The notes below the pieces were generated by a model. That model saw nothing but the letters and a program-made list of their open reading frames with translations. It had not been told where the DNA came from and did not search any database. Positions 1 to 9,652 of a DNA stretch of 64,000 nt are shown here, piece by piece. Each line of letters begins with the position of its first letter. Position 1 is the first letter of the stretch. The DNA comes from Filosporella fistucella (taxonomy: Eukaryota; Ascomycota; Leotiomycetes; Helotiales), in contig JAQJZZ010000008.1 of NCBI GenBank assembly GCA_030077755.1, positions 1,054,001-1,118,000 on the forward strand, written 5' to 3'. Made by a program: the position numbers and the translations under genes.

Positions 1-2
1 TG

Positions 3-176
3 GAGCGGAAGAATGTTGCGTTCCCGGAACGAGTTGAAGTTGTGAGTGGGAGGAATGAAGACGCAGTCGTTGACGATGTGGATGAATCCGTCTGTTGGGG
101 GGTTGTGAGTTCGAGCCAGCCACTGCTGACAGAGGAAACAGATGATGCAGAGGAAGATGAGCGGCCTATATTTTAG
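3..176 (+). CDS. C-terminal end of an unidentified protein (partial)
   Basis: An open frame enters from the left edge and ends at TAG 174-176, giving 57 residues. The tail is acidic (a TEETDDAEEDER stretch just before the end) with a short serine run before it. No family was recognised from this short tail, so no function is proposed. The start and any upstream exons lie outside the window. The frame fits a low-complexity acidic C-terminus, which is common in fungal nuclear or cytosolic proteins, but a chance open frame of this length at a window edge is possible. Confidence 0.5.
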   Translation, partial: ERKNVAFPERVEVVSGRNEDAVVDDVDESVCWGVVSSSQPLLTEETDDAEEDERPIF

Positions 177-1652
177 TAATCAGATATGGAGACTTGGTCA
201 TAAGGATAGTCACAAGCAGCACGCACCGGCTCTAGATCCGCTTGATTGTGCGTTTGAAGACATAGTGATTTGATGAAGCGGCTGACTAGAAAATTTGTGA
301 AGATGCTTGGAGAAAATGAACACCAGCGAGGATTGGGATTGGGAGGGGAGTATTGTAATGGATGGTAATGAGAAAACTGATGGATGGATAATGATCTAGT
401 AACAGCCGCGAAGGCTGTAATTATATAGATTGGGATTCTGTCGCCCAGGCCACTAAGGTAGAATTGTGCCGCCGTGGGTCAGACCGAAGGAGGGTGTATA
501 TTTAGATGCAAGACAGTATGGTTTGAATCGCCTTGCGAGTTTGATACTGTTGGGATGCATTCTGGCATTCTGAAGGCGGAAAATTGCCAGAGCTTTGTGA
601 TCTCCAGCGCGGCCAAGAGCTTCGATTCTCTTGGAGAATCTTGGCGCGGTCCTTGTTGCGTGCCGACCCGCAATTTTTCAGCCTCAAGGAAGTCAAGTGC
701 CAGCCATAGAAAGGCAGAATGAAACGAACGTGTTTGGCAGCCAAGAATGGGCCAAGAATGACCAAGCACCCTCGAGGCACCACCGGCAGGCGGGTACGAT
801 GCCGTCGACGCAATATCTGCGTCAAATAGTCCAAAAGCAGGTTCCAGCCAAGCTACAGTACCACAGAGGTATACTCCGTACAAGATCTACCATGCAGGAA
901 GGCATCGCTAAGGTACAGCAAAGTATCGAGCATTATTGACAGAAAGTAGAGCCAGGCCAGCCAAGCAAAGGAAGGGAAGGGATGAGCAGAACGGCTTGCA
1001 CTGTACACGCACGCGCATGTCTCGTACAATCTATCTATCAATCAACCCAGTACCGAAACGGCAGATAGCGGCGGTCTTGGCTTGAACTTCGAACCTCGAC
1101 ATGCTGGGCTTGATAGTGGTTCCAACGTAACGAGTAAGGCCAAAGTGTTGGCGGTAATCTCTTACCTACTACAGGCATGCTATGTGACAACACAAGTATA
1201 TATGTCTTATGGGTGGGCAAGGTCCGAAAACACCACAAGACTTATTTGAAATTGACTTTGGAGATCTGTAGCATAGCTGTTGCCAGGTAGACAAGTTATA
1301 TTGAAATGCCCAGTAAAATCTTCAGCTGCGATGGCATGTTCTTTTATGTTCTGTATGTCTGCCCTTCTGATCAGTGCTGGCCATCTGTCTCGTCTCACTT
1401 TGCAAATGCTGCGATGTCTGATCACGCCCAGTCTTGTCTATACAAGCGGCGAGGTGTCGCTAGTGAAGAGGACGAGGACCGCAGAATGACTCACTTTCTG
1501 TTAAAAAGCTCCACAAATATGTTCACAGGAGAAAAGAGGATATTATTCTGAAGCGGCAGCAAAAATTTCTCTGGTATGGTATAATATTTTACATGATCAG
1601 GTCGTCTACGTTCTGAAGTAGCACAAAAGTTTAGAGGTGCGGCTCTGAATTT
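177..1652. other. Intergenic stretch without a supported gene
   Basis: About 1.5 kb between the partial gene and the tRNA. Open frames on both strands are short, overlap one another and show no recognisable domain or splice-linked continuation. A TTTT run (minus strand, 1628-1625) lies 25 bp beyond the 3' end of the tRNA and is the nearest candidate Pol III terminator. Confidence 0.5.
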
Positions 1653-1776
1653 TAGCTACTTCACGTTTCGATCGTGAGACCTCCGGGTTATGAGCCCGGC
1701 GCGCTTCTGGTTTTCAAGTTAATTATGTTTTTATTTCACAACAGGATATCTAGCTTACCCACTGCGCCAGGTAGCT
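1653..1776 (-). tRNA. Initiator tRNA-Met (CAU) with a 52-nt insertion in the D-loop
   Basis: On the minus strand, removing 1707-1758 leaves a 72-nt cloverleaf. Acceptor AGCTACC pairs with AGTAGCT except for one C-A mismatch at position 7:66. The D-stem is GCGC/GCGC with loop AGTGGAA, the anticodon stem is CCGGG/CCCGG with loop CTCATAA (anticodon at 1690-1692), and the T-stem is TCACG/CGTGA. The T-loop ATCGAAA (A54, A60), the A1:U72 pair and three G:C pairs at the base of the anticodon stem are eukaryotic initiator hallmarks. The internal A box (TGGCGCAGTGG) is intact and ends exactly where the insertion begins. The acceptor mismatch and weak terminator leave open that this is a decaying copy rather than a working gene. 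Confidence 0.8.
1707..1758 (-). other. Spliceosomal-type intron-like insertion inside the tRNA gene
   Basis: The 52-nt insertion begins GTAAGC and ends CCAG on the minus strand, with a TTAAC branch-like motif about 15 nt before the terminal AG. These features and the length match the protein-gene introns in this window. It sits after AGTGG in the D-loop, not at the canonical tRNA intron position 37/38, so tRNA endonuclease would not be expected to remove it. Exact excision restores a standard initiator D-loop. Whether it is ever spliced cannot be told from sequence. Confidence 0.6.
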
Positions 1777-2372
1777 TTGACGAATACTTTGTGCTCTCCC
1801 TCCCTCTTTAATTATATATACACATGGAGGTTACCTAAGTCAGGCAAATTATTATATACTAGCTTCTCAAGTGAAACTTTGTCGAGGATAAAAGAGAAAG
1901 AATACCTAAGATCGTGAGGAAGAATCTAGAATGTATTAATTCATAATCTTTAGCTTCTAAACACTTAATCCGTAGGTAAGTAGGCACCTACGTTTAAATG
2001 GATTGTGTAGCCCTTTTTTTTTTAGGCAAGCTTGCAAGATAAGGTAAGGTACCCTCGAGGGTACCTTACCTAGGTAGGTATGGATGAAGTCCACGAGTCC
2101 AGCTGGAGCTGGAGGTGTCGCGATGGCGTTGGTGCCTGAGGCTCCACTTCAAGTTTCCGGGCTCCGGCTTTCATGAGCTCGGAGGTAAAGTAGGAAGGTA
2201 GCTACCTACTCCCTACACGCAAGGTACCACCCCGCCTTGACCTACTCAACAGACTGCAGCCTCAACCTCCAAGGCTACGACGCATTTTATTCATTAAAGC
2301 CCGAGTCATATTGCTTTTCACCGTCTTGCCTCCACTCCAGTCTCATTCGTAGAGTCCGAGGTTAGCAGTGAA
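1777..2372. other. Intergenic region upstream of the CUS2-like gene
   Basis: This AT-rich stretch is followed by a run of TAGGTA/TACCTA words around 1970-2080 and GC-richer leader DNA. It contains the perfect palindrome listed separately. No open frame with family similarity was seen. Confidence 0.5.
2042..2071. repeat. 30-bp perfect palindrome
   Basis: Positions 2042-2071 equal their own reverse complement, centred on CTCGAG and flanked on each side by GGTACC and AAGGT blocks. It continues into a further TACCTAGGTA-type half palindrome up to 2080. It is about 300 bp upstream of the CUS2-like start codon. It could be a protein-binding site or a by-product of the TACCTA/TAGGTA word bias in this genome. 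Confidence 0.7.
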
Positions 2373-3552
2373 ATGCACCTGCCGAACATGGAACAAAGAC
2401 AAGAATCAGGCGGTTCATCGTTCCCAATCCGCCCAGAAGAATTCGATTCAGACGACCGGATATCTTTCTCCAAATTGGACAACAAATTTCTGCTGGTACA
2501 AGAAGATGGCTCGGAATTTGAGTTCGACGATGCTATCAAGAGGTGGATCCCGGTCGTTGATGAAGCTCTACTAGAAGAACAGCAGAAAGCCTATAGAGTA
2601 TCTGGCGTGGATGAAACTGAACCTGTGGAGTTGATGAATCGCAAGCGGAAGAAGGAATACGTGAATGGTGAGGACGTGAGTAATCCAATTGTTCTAAAAA
2701 TCTTTAATTGAATTCTCATAGGAAGGTGGTCGAGCCGCCAAAGCCCCTAAAAAGAGCAAAGCACCGCTTCCGCCACGCGCAAACACTGCTGTCTATGTGA
2801 CTGGCTTACCTCACGATGTTACTGTTGAAGAGGTCAAACAGGAGTTCTCGCGCAAATGTGGAGTTATTGCCGAAGAAATCGATAGCGGAAAACCACGCAT
2901 AAAACTCTATACTGACTCGAACGGTGATTTCAAGGGTGATGCCCTCATTGTTTTCTTCAAGGCTCCTTCCGTGGATATGGCCATTACTCTGTTGGATGAT
3001 ACCGAATTCAGGATTGGAGATAAATCGACTGGCAGAATGCGTGTGCAAGCCGCAGATTCCAGTTACAAGAAAGTCCAGCATAATGATGGTGACGAGGAGA
3101 AAAAGAAAAAGACAAGTGCAAAGGATAAGCAAAAAATAATCAAGAAGACACAAAAACTGGATGCACGTCTAGCGGATTGGAGTGACGATGAACCATCGAG
3201 CATACTGGAAACGAGCTCTCGATGGGATAAAGTAGTCATCTTAAAACACATGTTCACACTAAAAGAGTTGGCAGACGATCCTGCAAGCATTTTAGACATA
3301 AAGGAGGACATAAGGGAAGAATGCAGCAAACTTGGCGAGGTCACCAACGTCGTACTTTTTGATCAAGAAGAGGATGGAATTGCGAGTGTTCGATTCCAAA
3401 ACGATACCGCAGCCAGAGCCTGTGTTGGTGTCATGAACGGGAGAAGTTTTGCGGGACAGGAGGTAGTGGCCTACATTTCTGATGGGAAAGAACAGTTTAA
3501 GAAGTCGAAAAAGAAAGTGGATGAAGATGAGGATAGGTCGCCAGAGAGTTGA
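2373..3552 (+). CDS. CUS2: Tat-SF1/CUS2-like U2 snRNP-associated splicing factor
   Basis: Two exons, 2373-2675 and 2722-3552 (intron 46 nt), give 377 aa. The protein has a charged N-terminal region, a first RRM from about residue 124 to 205 (begins AVYVTGLP), a lysine-rich linker, and a second RRM from about 269 to 352 that starts WDKVVILKHMF. The second has the look of a U2AF-homology motif, as in Tat-SF1 and yeast Cus2. This family binds SF3B1 ULM peptides and U2 snRNA during early spliceosome assembly in the nucleus; that role is inferred from the family. The C-terminus is lysine- and acid-rich. The start at 2373 is the first ATG of the frame and a few dozen bp after a CT-rich leader. Length is typical for fungal homologues. 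Confidence 0.9.
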
Positions 3553-3990
3553 TGGTCATATTCAAGGAGACTTTATTTTCAGGCATAATGCTGTAAAACA
3601 ATTACAATCCAGATACCCATCACCCCGCAACTCATTTTAAGGATGTCATTGACCTTATTTCTCGACATAAACCTGGCAGGATGCATCATTTAGTGCCTCT
3701 TACTGTGCCATCATACTTTAGCAAGGACCCAAACTGACACTGCACTGGCGGCTACCAAATGCAAATTGAGCATGACCTAGATGTAAACGAGCAATTGGGC
3801 GAGTGAGCATCATGTCATCATGGTCTGCTATATTCTCTCATTTGTTGTACCTTCTATGTACAATTTTGCTGTTGTTCAGACTCCCGTTCGCCAATATATT
3901 CTAGAATCCATGTACAATCCGAGCACATTTATGTCCATCGCTCATTTCCTAAACGCCCAACTCCAGCTAGCATATATCATCAAGCAAACA
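3553..3990. other. Convergent 3' intergenic region
   Basis: This 438-bp gap lies between two converging genes. It presumably holds both 3' UTRs. I see no gene or repeat in it. Confidence 0.5.
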
Positions 3991-6486
3991 TCAGGCGTTA
4001 GGGTCACTCTCTGGGATCTCTTCCTCCTCAACAAGCGCCTCAACCGCTAGGTCGACCCCTTTCACCGGATGCAGAAGCATAGGCGGTAAGCACATCCTTC
4101 CTTCACCACCGCGCATCTGATTAACTCCCTTCCCGCTTCTGCCCTTATCTACAGTCAGCTCAAATTCTTCTCCTCCTTCGTTATTGACTTTCAACCCAAG
4201 CCATCTCTTCCACAAATTTGGCGCAAATCCAGCATTATAGTACCATGTCATCCCACGCAGGTTGTGTTCTTTCTCGCCAAAAACACTCGTCCTTGCTCCC
4301 CCAGTTGCCCCATTTCGGCCTGAGTTCATGGTGCCAGCAAGATACGCTGTCGGCCACTCCCTATCGACGTACATAGGATGTGGAACATATACAGCTTTAT
4401 AGCCGTGATGTAAGGCTGCCGTGGCTCCCCACATCTCTGAAAATGCGTGGTGCTTTTTGAATGCCGTTTCGCGATGCATGGTAGTTAAGAGGCGTTTCGA
4501 CATCCTCGATGCGGTCACTATAGCTGCCCGACGAGGTGGGAGACCATCGGTCTCATTATAGCCAGTATAATCCTTCGCGAGGAGCCAAGTCGTCCCTTCG
4601 GGGTCGAACAGTGGATTGAACGTGATCAGATCTGCATTTTCGCCTACGCCCCATGTGTATTTGTCCTTTTCGTACCCAGTGGGAGGCTTAGGATCGTTTT
4701 CGATCTCAAACCAGTCGTTGGAGTTGTGAGGGCGCTCCGGGCCCCAGATCGGCTTGTCGCCTTTCTTCTCAGGCGTCTTGCTTCCTCTGATTCCATTCCA
4801 CATGGTGTCGGGGCTTTCGGTTCCCATCTCTGTCTGGACTCGAACCATTTGCTTAAAATCTTCCCACGAGCCATGAACTGATGGAACATAAAACCTACTG
4901 CTTCTCTCCCAGAGGCCTTTGCGGGGCTGTTTTTTGGTCCATAAATCGATTTGCGAGAAAAGGTTGTAATAGTGTCCAGTGTATCTGATATCGATTTCCC
5001 AGTGCCAGAAAAAGTCGTACTCTGGATGACGATGTGCAAAATGCTGCATGGCCATCTGAAGTCCTCGGTAGGAACCGTGCACCGGAAGGTCACGAATAAA
5101 AGTATCAAAGATACCCTGATACAAATTCAGCATTTGAGTCTCACTCCACAGGGTAGCAATCTCTCTGAATTCCTTTGGGACTGAAGTAGTCAGATGTTGT
5201 TGATATGCTGCCTCATCTGCCCAAATGGGGTGCTTTGCTTCGTCCTTGACTTGGACTAGCAAATGCACGTCGTACTCGCCACCCGATCCCAAAGATAATT
5301 CTGAGATGATAGCCCGGAGGTGGAGGATGTCCTCTTCTCGATAGTTGAAGTCATCCCACGATCTGATGACCACGGCCGTTCTTGGTAGGTGGAGCTTGCT
5401 GGTGGTATTGTGGTTTGATGGTGGATTGCGAGACCGCAGCACATTATTCTCACCGGCATCAACGACAGAAAAGGTAGTAGGGGCTTCGAGCTGAGCCGCT
5501 TTCACTTCGAAGCGCGCTTTATTTGCCTGGTAGCACCTCCTCTGTGCGTCTGCCCAATTGACCTCACGGTAGTCGACCTGATTGATGCCAGATGCCGAAT
5601 TATCCTTCCACACAGCCTCCGACCCTTCCATTTCTCCATGGTGACCAGTACCAGTTCCCCCATATTTCTGAGCATAACCGTAGCCATATGGCCCTAATCT
5701 TCCGTAGCGCTCGAAACAGATGTCCTCTGGCAATCCCAGCAGCTCATAAGACCCCATAACACTATCTGGGAACCCACTCGGGCGACCTTCATAGTACCGC
5801 AGTTTGGGAACTCGAATGGTAGACTTCGAATCGAGAAAACACTCCTTAACTGGAACATAATCATTAAGGTATGCTGTTGAGGTATGATTTGCATATGCTG
5901 AAAATGGCTTGCTTTCTGGAACATCTCGGGTCAAAGAGGTGGAAGTGATGTTGGAGTTAATAAGTGGCTCGTCTTCCGCTAGCGGATATTCCGGTTTGTT
6001 TTCGGAAAAAGGTACCAATGTTCGAATTCCACCATAATACCTAGTGAGAAACTCGAACTTTTCCCAAGCGGCTGGTGGTGGAGGAGGCCTCTTTCCAAGA
6101 TCTCCAACCTCAACTCTCCGAGAAGAGACAATGCTCATACGCACAAGGCTCAATATAAATATCACAAGAGTAGATATCAATGCCAAGCACAAGTATCTCA
6201 CCACACGATTAGGAAGTCGATATCGAAGAGAGCGAGGAGAGGTTGTTGTCGGTTTTCTTCGCAACATAGGTCTTTTGGAGGAATACGAGCCCGAGGTCTC
6301 CCTCGAGGAGACTGGGGATGAGGAGTAAGAGGTATAATCAGATTCATCATCGCTATCGTCCGAGTAGTCACGCTTCTCGAGATCCAATTCCGTAGATCGT
6401 CTTCTCTGTTCTGGAAAGAAAGCAGGCTTCGAGGGTGAGGAGCGCTTTGTGACGTTGAGCGAATCGAGGGAACTGTAAGCTGCCAT
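3991..6486 (-). CDS. DUF3405 family type II membrane protein
   Basis: A single uninterrupted frame gives 831 aa. The first ~90 residues are Ser/Arg-rich and presumably cytosolic. One hydrophobic segment (about residues 95-116) is followed by a short proline run (PPPPPAAWEKFEF) and a large, probably lumenal, domain. Conserved-looking blocks include HRHPEYDFFWHWEIDIRYTG and a late PHPMYVDREW region. These match the fungal DUF3405 family as I know it, whose biochemical function is not established; the DxD-like acidic motif and type II topology resemble Golgi glycosyltransferases, but this is inference only. The C-terminus ends with a run of glutamates. The ATG at 6486 is the natural start because the membrane anchor follows at the expected distance. 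Confidence 0.85.
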   Translation of the reverse strand: MAAYSSLDSLNVTKRSSPSKPAFFPEQRRRSTELDLEKRDYSDDSDDESDYTSYSSSPVSSRETSGSYSSKRPMLRRKPTTTSPRSLRYRLPNRVVRYLCLALISTLVIFILSLVRMSIVSSRRVEVGDLGKRPPPPPAAWEKFEFLTRYYGGIRTLVPFSENKPEYPLAEDEPLINSNITSTSLTRDVPESKPFSAYANHTSTAYLNDYVPVKECFLDSKSTIRVPKLRYYEGRPSGFPDSVMGSYELLGLPEDICFERYGRLGPYGYGYAQKYGGTGTGHHGEMEGSEAVWKDNSASGINQVDYREVNWADAQRRCYQANKARFEVKAAQLEAPTTFSVVDAGENNVLRSRNPPSNHNTTSKLHLPRTAVVIRSWDDFNYREEDILHLRAIISELSLGSGGEYDVHLLVQVKDEAKHPIWADEAAYQQHLTTSVPKEFREIATLWSETQMLNLYQGIFDTFIRDLPVHGSYRGLQMAMQHFAHRHPEYDFFWHWEIDIRYTGHYYNLFSQIDLWTKKQPRKGLWERSSRFYVPSVHGSWEDFKQMVRVQTEMGTESPDTMWNGIRGSKTPEKKGDKPIWGPERPHNSNDWFEIENDPKPPTGYEKDKYTWGVGENADLITFNPLFDPEGTTWLLAKDYTGYNETDGLPPRRAAIVTASRMSKRLLTTMHRETAFKKHHAFSEMWGATAALHHGYKAVYVPHPMYVDREWPTAYLAGTMNSGRNGATGGARTSVFGEKEHNLRGMTWYYNAGFAPNLWKRWLGLKVNNEGGEEFELTVDKGRSGKGVNQMRGGEGRMCLPPMLLHPVKGVDLAVEALVEEEEIPESDPNA

Positions 6487-6969
6487 TCCGCAGGCAATGC
6501 CAATAGGGCGGCGAAACTATGGGAAATCTACTCGTCTACACCATGTTTAGTCGATGCGTTTGATATACAGGAGATATGCTCACTTGGGATCATACGCTGT
6601 GAAACAACATAAGAGGTTGCAATGGAGACGGAGGCGCTTCTCTATGTGATATTTTTATTTTATACCGAGTGCAGAAATTGGCATGATGTGATGCATTAAC
6701 ATTGGGTTCGTAAGATGCAGACTGTTTGAGGTATCACAAGGTAATTGACAGCGGGCGGGACGATATAATATTTACTTGGTAAGGGGAGACAGACGATTGA
6801 CCCGGCAACGGGTACCACCCCTGAACCTGATCCTGATCCTGACAGCGCGACCCGCCATTGTGCGAAATGACATAGATGACAGACGTACCCACCAGTACCA
6901 TAGGGAGGCTCGGGAGGTTCTGGCTTTGAAAAAAGGTAGAGTTCAGTAAAGAACAATATTCCCGTTCAG

Positions 6970-7093
6970 TAACTACTTACTAATCTTTTATGTCTCGAAT
7001 ATAGGCACCAATATCCTTCCGTCCAGTCCAGGTTTGTACTTGCACGGGATATTGGTGCCTATATTCAGGGCATAAAAAATAAGTAAGTAGTTG
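6970..7093. repeat. Long inverted repeat (hairpin, MITE-like)
   Basis: A perfect 20-bp stem, 6997-7016 against 7047-7066, surrounds a 30-nt loop. The arms extend imperfectly outward to about 6970 and 7093, so each arm is about 47 bp. I see no clear target-site duplication and no coding capacity. Possibilities are a short non-autonomous element (MITE), a structured RNA, or a small-RNA hairpin precursor. Confidence 0.75.
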
Positions 7094-9032
7094 GTAGGTT
7101 GTAGATAGGTAGGCAGTCAGTACATACCTTATATCTCATGTATTGCACCATACCTCCAATGCAAGAAGGCAAATACATACACAGTCCACATCACTTTCAT
7201 TGAGATATCCAGACCCAGGTTACTTTAAACAGATGCTTGGCTCCAAGGTACAAGTACCAGACCCGAGTTTGTTAATTTCTGTGGTATAAAGTGTGGCATG
7301 AATGTTGGATTATCAGGCTGGCATGCTGTGTCCAAATTTCAGCGCGAATTGGCAAAGTCCCTAAGAAAAGGTAGGCTGGACTCATGCCTTCCCTTCTACG
7401 TGGGAGATATGCCGACTCTTGTTTCCTATATTCTGTTCCATGTTGAAGTGCCTGTTCCTGTTGTCGGGAAAGAAACCGGAGGCGTCGCGAACGATTTCTC
7501 GACCGGATGCAAGAGGCTGTGTGTTCAATGCATTGTGCAGGCAGCACCTTATTGATTGATTCTCATGGGTAGGTAGTTTACACAAGCACGAGACTGCATT
7601 GAATGCGAGATCAATGGAACGGTTACTGAGGCGGACCATGCAGCATCTATGTGTTTGTCTCTTGACTCTCCACGTGTTTATGTAGGTACTCTACATACAG
7701 GACAGTACAGTATAGTATAGTACATGTATCTACCATACCTAAGGAGGGGAATGATTCGGTCTGGTGGTCCGCTTGGATGGGGATTTGACAAGAATGGCTG
7801 CAATATTGAGGTGGATCACGCTGGATGGATAAGGCACTCAAGACATACATGTTCAGTCACTCCATTGGGGACAGTACCGTCAGCAAGTTGGTGAATTCAG
7901 TACTACCTAGTGTTAAGGGACATTCGTTACTTGGCAAACCATGTGCATGTGCATGTGCATGTGACAGTTGGGAAGGTAGGTACGTAGGTATGTAGCTACG
8001 TAGGTTGGCGAGGTAGGTAGGTAGGTAGTTACGAGGCTACTCGTCACTCAGTCAGTCTACTTACCTAGGTGGGTACTTGTACTTGAACCTCCTCGAAACC
8101 ACTCAAACTGCCTATCTAAAGTACAAGTACAAGTACAAGTACAGCTCCTCCCTACCTAGGTACATTCCCCTTTCCCTCCTCATGCTCAACCTCAACCCAA
8201 CCCACCACCCCACTTCGCGACCCCTCGTCTCTCGCCTTCCAGTTCCCTCAGTTCCCGTCAATTCAGATTCTGTTCAGCACATGACACCAGATCCAGACTT
8301 CCAATTGAGCCACCTCAGCTCAACGCCAAAGCCAGAGCCAGAGCCTGACCTGATGTGATCTAATGTGATTCGTTCGACCGACCAACCAACCAACCGACCT
8401 CAAGTGTCAGTAGGGTACAATGGAAGTACAAGCAAGTATCTATCTTACAGTACCTTACTAATTAATCTCCACCTGTCGGGTCGAATCCATAGGTACGGTA
8501 AGGCAAGGGAAGGCAAGGGAAGGGTAACGAGAACAAGCTGAGGTAGATGCGTGTACAGAACAGAGTACCTACTGTATATGTTGCAGTTGCACTCCCGTCC
8601 GTGATCAATCCGTACGTAGGGTAGGTACTTGTACACGTGCCCTGTCTTGGCCCATCTAATTCGACCTCATCCAATCCAATTCATTCAATTCAATGTGTGC
8701 CACCTCACCCTAAAGTACCTCGCCTTACCTAAGGTAGGTACAAGTAAAGTACCTCTAGTATCTATTCCGATCACGGCCTTCCCCTCTCTTCTTTCCTCTC
8801 TTGTGACTTCCAATTCCCTTGTCTGCCCCTCCTCTCCTCTCCTCTCCTCGTGCTCCTTACCTACCAACCTCACCTCACCTCACCTTACCTAAGGTACCTG
8901 CTTACTGGCCCAGTACCGGTACTTCCAATAGCTGCCGCTCAATTTCAATTGCACTTACCTAACCCGTCACCTCCACTCAAATCCATCACCCACCAAACCC
9001 ACCAAACCCACCTGCCTACCTACCTACCTACC

Positions 9033-9040
9033 TATATAAA
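9033..9040 (+). promoter_or_regulatory. TATA-box-like element before the luciferase-domain gene
   Basis: TATATAAA follows a run of CCTA repeats and precedes a CT-rich tract typical of fungal transcription starts. The start codon is 613 bp downstream, so the 5' leader would be long. This is motif evidence only. Confidence 0.35.
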
Positions 9041-9652
9041 CTCCCTTCTCCCTCCGCTTCATGTATTCCTTTGATTTTCGAACAATATACCTCCCTCCAC
9101 CTGCAGCTCGATCCTGCTCATCAATTTTCTCTACTGAAACTTTCCTTTTAGGGATACCAGGCAGCCTCTCAATCTTCAAGAAAAGATCTCTCTATTCGTG
9201 GTGCTGTGCTGTACTCTGCTCTGCTCTACTCTATCCTACTCTGCTCTGCTCTACTCACCACATCTCGCTCCTTTTCATTGAGTTGAGACCTCTTGTTGCC
9301 GCTGCAGTCATCTTATCCACATCACCAATTCGCTTTACAAGTACTCCAATCCGTGTCCAATTGCACATCCATACGTCTTCCTTTCGATTGACTGACTGCT
9401 TGCTTGCTTACTTGCTTGCTCACTTGCTTGTTTGCACCAGTCGCCGAATAGTCCTCTACGCTCCCGTCCGTCCTTGCTCACTCTCAACGTGACTGCTAAG
9501 AATTCTTCCCCAAGCTCTAGCCATATCCTCGCGCATTTGCAGATACTGAACCTCATAGACTTCTATTACTCACACTTGCCCGAGCAGAGTCAGCATCCCC
9601 CCGCCCCTCAACCATTTCCCATCTCTTACCACTTCACTAATTTGGAACAGAA

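Larger units (their letters stand above)
6487..9652. other. Gene-poor 3.2-kb region rich in simple repeats
   Basis: No frame here shows a domain or a consistent spliced extension. The region carries a long hairpin (listed), TGCATG repeats near 7941-7963, four GTACAA units near 8120-8143, many TACCTA/TAGGTA arrays (about 7976-8160, 8725-8900, 9011-9035) and a CT-rich leader before the next gene. It probably contains the promoters of the flanking genes, which point away from each other. Confidence 0.6.

Noticed and set aside
479..883. A 134-codon minus-strand frame near the left end
   Set aside because: It overlaps other equally long frames on both strands, has no domain and no splice support.
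9061..9492. A 143-codon plus-strand frame upstream of the luciferase-domain gene
   Set aside because: It lies in a CT-rich leader with simple repeats (TGCTTGCT, CTCTGCTCT). The translation is Leu/Ser/Cys-rich low complexity.
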